NCBI GenBank assembly: GCA_945861025.1
Contig: CAMASN010000014.1
Location: 1 to 55,848 of the forward strand
From: Ferrithrix thermotolerans DSM 19514
Lineage (GTDB): Bacteria; Actinomycetota; Acidimicrobiia; Acidimicrobiales; Ilumatobacteraceae
DNA length: 55,848 nucleotides
Direction: 5' to 3'
The notes beneath the pieces are model-generated. The model worked only from the letters and a program-made list of their open reading frames with translations, was not told where the DNA came from and searched no databases. Position 1 is the stretch's first letter; each line of letters opens with the position of its first letter. This document shows positions 54,122-55,848 of the stretch, piece by piece. The translations under genes and the position numbers were made by a program.

Positions 54122-55386
54122 AGCTGCCCCGAGGCAACGAGATCGATGGTCCGAACGACAGTGCGATGAAACGCATCGACGGCCATGTGCAGATGGTCGT
54201 CGGGAGTGTCTTCTTCTTTGGTGTGGCTCAATCCCGCAATAGACGACGAGAAGATCATCACCGTGGGCACCTCTCGGGCCATCTCGCTGGCGTCGTGCAA
54301 TGCGCCGCTCGGCAACTCGACATCGTGACCCTCAACTTCTTGAACGCTGACGCGTGCTGCATCGAGTAGCAACGGATGGAACGGCATCGGCGGAATACGA
54401 AAGATGTGCTCGTAGTCGACGGTGCAACCTTCGGCGGCCGCCGCGTCGGATGCGGCCTGCTTCATCTCGCTGAACATTGCCGCAAGACTGTCGTGGCTGA
54501 TGTGGCGCATGTCCATCGTGACGCGAGTTTCGCCGGGCACAGCGGTGACCACGCCAGGCCAGCACTGTGCATGGCCAATGGTGGTGACACCATCGTGACG
54601 ACGACCAATCTCGGCAAGCGCCAGAGCGAACCGCGACGCCGCCAAAAAACTGTCGTGACGCATGGCCATCGGCATAGTGCCCGAGTGCGCAGCCTGACCA
54701 CGAAAGATGACCCGCTCGCGTTCGATGCCCTTGGTACCCGTAACCGTGCAGATGCCGAGGCCCATCGATTCGAGAACCGGACCCTGTTCGATGTGCACCT
54801 CAAGATAGGCCTTCACGTTGCGCAAGCGAGTGCGAGCACCATCGATAGCGGCGAGCGTGATGCCGTGCTCACCAATGACCTGTTCGAGTTGATTGCCCTC
54901 TTTGTCGACAAGTGTTGCCGCAGCAACAACGTCGAGTGACCCAACAACGGCGGCAGACCCGAAGAGACTGCGGCCGAACCGAGCCCCCTCTTCGTCGGCC
55001 CAATCGACGAGCGCGATGGTGACCGGAGGCGTTCCAGCAGCGGCGAGCGAGCGCAGCAGTTCGAGGCCGGCCATCACGCCGAGCGCGCCATCGAGCCAAC
55101 CGCCCTTGGGCACACTGTCGAGATGCGAGCCGACCACGATGGTGTCGTCGCTCGCGCCCCGCAGATAAGCCCAAAGGTTGCCCGCTTCGTCGGTGTCGAT
55201 CTCTACCGGCAACGTTGCGAGCGACTCGCGTAACAACGCGCGCGCCGCAAGCCACTCGGGTGTCCAGCACAGGCGACGGCTGCCTTCGGGACCACCGGTA
55301 CGAGCGGCGAGCTCGCGGAGATCGGCAACAACACGACCGGGGTCGTAGCCAGCGACAGCGCCGTGTAGTGAATCGGAAGTTGTCAT
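54118..55386 (-). CDS. M20 family amidohydrolase (N-carbamoyl-amino-acid hydrolase / allantoate amidohydrolase-like)
   Basis: The 422-residue zinc hydrolase of the hydantoinase/carbamoylase type cleaves N-carbamoyl or ureido amides. Metal-site motifs: VVGSHLDSVPKGGWLDGALGVMAGLELL (about 77-104), VDWADEEGARFGRSLFGS (about 119-136), YLEVHIEQGPVLESM (about 197-211) and the late His in SIAGLSHTKEEDTPDDHL. GQAAHSGTMPMAMRHD matches the dimerisation domain. The frame is open upstream, but ATG at 55386 lies 7 nt behind a TAGGTT box. It could serve pyrimidine, purine or hydantoin degradation. Confidence 0.87.
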   Translation of the reverse strand: MTTSDSLHGAVAGYDPGRVVADLRELAARTGGPEGSRRLCWTPEWLAARALLRESLATLPVEIDTDEAGNLWAYLRGASDDTIVVGSHLDSVPKGGWLDGALGVMAGLELLRSLAAAGTPPVTIALVDWADEEGARFGRSLFGSAAVVGSLDVVAAATLVDKEGNQLEQVIGEHGITLAAIDGARTRLRNVKAYLEVHIEQGPVLESMGLGICTVTGTKGIERERVIFRGQAAHSGTMPMAMRHDSFLAASRFALALAEIGRRHDGVTTIGHAQCWPGVVTAVPGETRVTMDMRHISHDSLAAMFSEMKQAASDAAAAEGCTVDYEHIFRIPPMPFHPLLLDAARVSVQEVEGHDVELPSGALHDASEMAREVPTVMIFSSSIAGLSHTKEEDTPDDHLHMAVDAFHRTVVRTIDLVASGQL

Positions 55387-55399
55387 AGGTTCGAACCTA
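55386..55399. promoter_or_regulatory. 14-bp palindrome carrying two opposed -10 boxes
   Basis: TAGGTTCGAACCTA is its own reverse complement. On the minus strand TAGGTT (55394-55399) lies 7 nt before the M20 ATG; on the plus strand the same hexamer faces the acetyltransferase gene at 55438. It may be a bidirectional promoter core, an operator, or both. Confidence 0.5.
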
Positions 55400-55437
55400 C
55401 CCGCCGCGACACAGCCCGCCATGACAAACTCTGACTC

Positions 55438-55848
55438 ATGGCCATCGAAATCATCACGCCCGTCGACGACGACTGGGAGCAGATTTGTCGAGCCGACACC
55501 CAAGCATTCGGGTTCGACTACACGACCGCTGAGATCGCTGAACTGCGGCCGCTTCACGATCTCGGCCGGTTCCGCGTTGCCGTCGATGATGGACAAATCG
55601 TTTCAATGGCGGGCTCGTACGCACTTGATGCCACCGTGCCCGGCGGTGTGTGCATTCCGATGGGCGGCGTCACGTGGGTTTCCACGCTCAGTACGCATCG
55701 TCGCCAAGGGATCATGCGCCAAGTGCTGAACGCAGTTCACGACGACATCGACGAGCGCGGCGAACCACTCGCCTCGCTCTACGGCTCTGAGGGTGGCATC
55801 TACGAATCCCGGGGCTACGGCGTTGCCTCAAACTCACGCACCATCAGC
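55438..55848 (+). CDS. GNAT family N-acetyltransferase, Eis-like (truncated by window edge)
   Basis: 137 codons are visible from ATG 55438 with no stop. The N-terminal GNAT fold matches Eis-type acetyltransferases: AFGFDYTTAEIAELRPLHD, RVAVDDGQIVSMAGSYALDATVPGG, IPMGGVTWVSTLSTHRRQGIMRQVLNAVHDDIDERGEPLASLYGSEGGIYESRGYGVAS. It has the acetyl-CoA-binding V-x-T-xx-x-RRQGIM segment. Eis proteins acetylate aminoglycosides or other amines; the substrate here is unknown. The remaining two Eis domains would lie outside the window. Confidence 0.85.
   Translation, partial: MAIEIITPVDDDWEQICRADTQAFGFDYTTAEIAELRPLHDLGRFRVAVDDGQIVSMAGSYALDATVPGGVCIPMGGVTWVSTLSTHRRQGIMRQVLNAVHDDIDERGEPLASLYGSEGGIYESRGYGVASNSRTIS

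Noticed and set aside
55384-55410. TTCGAA motif resembling the T-arm of a tRNA
   Set aside because: No acceptor, D or anticodon arms flank it; it is better explained as a palindromic promoter element.

Overview
The window looks like chromosomal DNA from a high-GC actinobacterium. Best guess is the class Acidimicrobiia (Ilumatobacter-like); this is inferred from gene content and style, not from a marker-gene comparison. Supporting signs are two proteins of the mycothiol-dependent maleylpyruvate isomerase family, an actinobacterial-type inositol-3-phosphate synthase (mycothiol precursor), a Ddn-type F420-dependent oxidoreductase, an actinobacterial-type SerC, many GTG starts, tight ATGA/GTGA gene overlaps, and at least eleven genes whose start codon lies only 6-10 nt behind a TANNNT -10 box (leaderless mRNAs). 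No rRNA, tRNA, CRISPR array, insertion sequence or prophage was seen. The window is almost fully coding; no gap exceeds about 300 bases.

Layout. 1-2.4 kb: a G-rich tandem array, a mycothiol-type DinB protein, an NfuA-like Fe-S protein and an SDR. 2.4-3.9 kb: a CDF metal transporter and a Ddn-like enzyme. 3.9-8.0 kb: a TPP riboswitch followed by thiamine pyrophosphokinase and the ThiBPQ importer, a complete thiamine salvage operon, then a Baeyer-Villiger-type monooxygenase. 9.9-14.9 kb: SurE, a Gfo/Idh/MocA dehydrogenase, a WXG100-like small protein coupled to a 598-residue protein of unknown function, and a second DinB protein. 14.9-20.9 kb: the B12 region, with btuFCD behind a cobalamin riboswitch on the minus strand and cobO-cobU-cobT-cobS on the plus strand, closed by a 45-nt palindrome. 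21-25.6 kb: two aminotransferases (aspC-like and serC) with start codons about 9 bp apart, a PAC2 protein, and metY, whose leader resembles the SAM/SAH pseudoknot riboswitch.

25.7-30.8 kb: an apparent catabolic operon (amidohydrolase, SDR, acetoacetate-decarboxylase-like protein, second amidohydrolase) diverging from an IclR regulator over a palindromic operator. 30.8-34.3 kb: ilvBNC behind a classic attenuator with a leader peptide ending VLVVLT; ilvD lies separately near 40 kb. 34.3-38 kb: a biotinyl-carboxyltransferase fusion, ino1 and 5-formyl-THF cyclo-ligase. 38.3-47.4 kb: a flavin reductase with a DUF3054 protein, ilvD, a degenerate amidohydrolase, a YbaK-type deacylase, an M48 protease, a TPR/HD-GYP protein, a ferredoxin, an alpha/beta hydrolase and lgt. 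47.4-53.7 kb: galT diverging from a GH36 alpha-galactosidase, then gatCAB. 53.8-55.8 kb: a VOC protein, an M20 amidohydrolase and a truncated Eis-like acetyltransferase.

The strongest theme is RNA-level control. Four biosynthesis or uptake operons (thiamine, cobalamin, methionine, branched-chain amino acids) each carry a recognisable cis-acting leader. In at least three of them the leader structure overlaps the ribosome-binding site or abuts the start codon. The best candidates for something undescribed are the SAM/SAH-like element upstream of metY, the WXG100-like/598-aa pair, and the IclR-linked amidohydrolase cluster.
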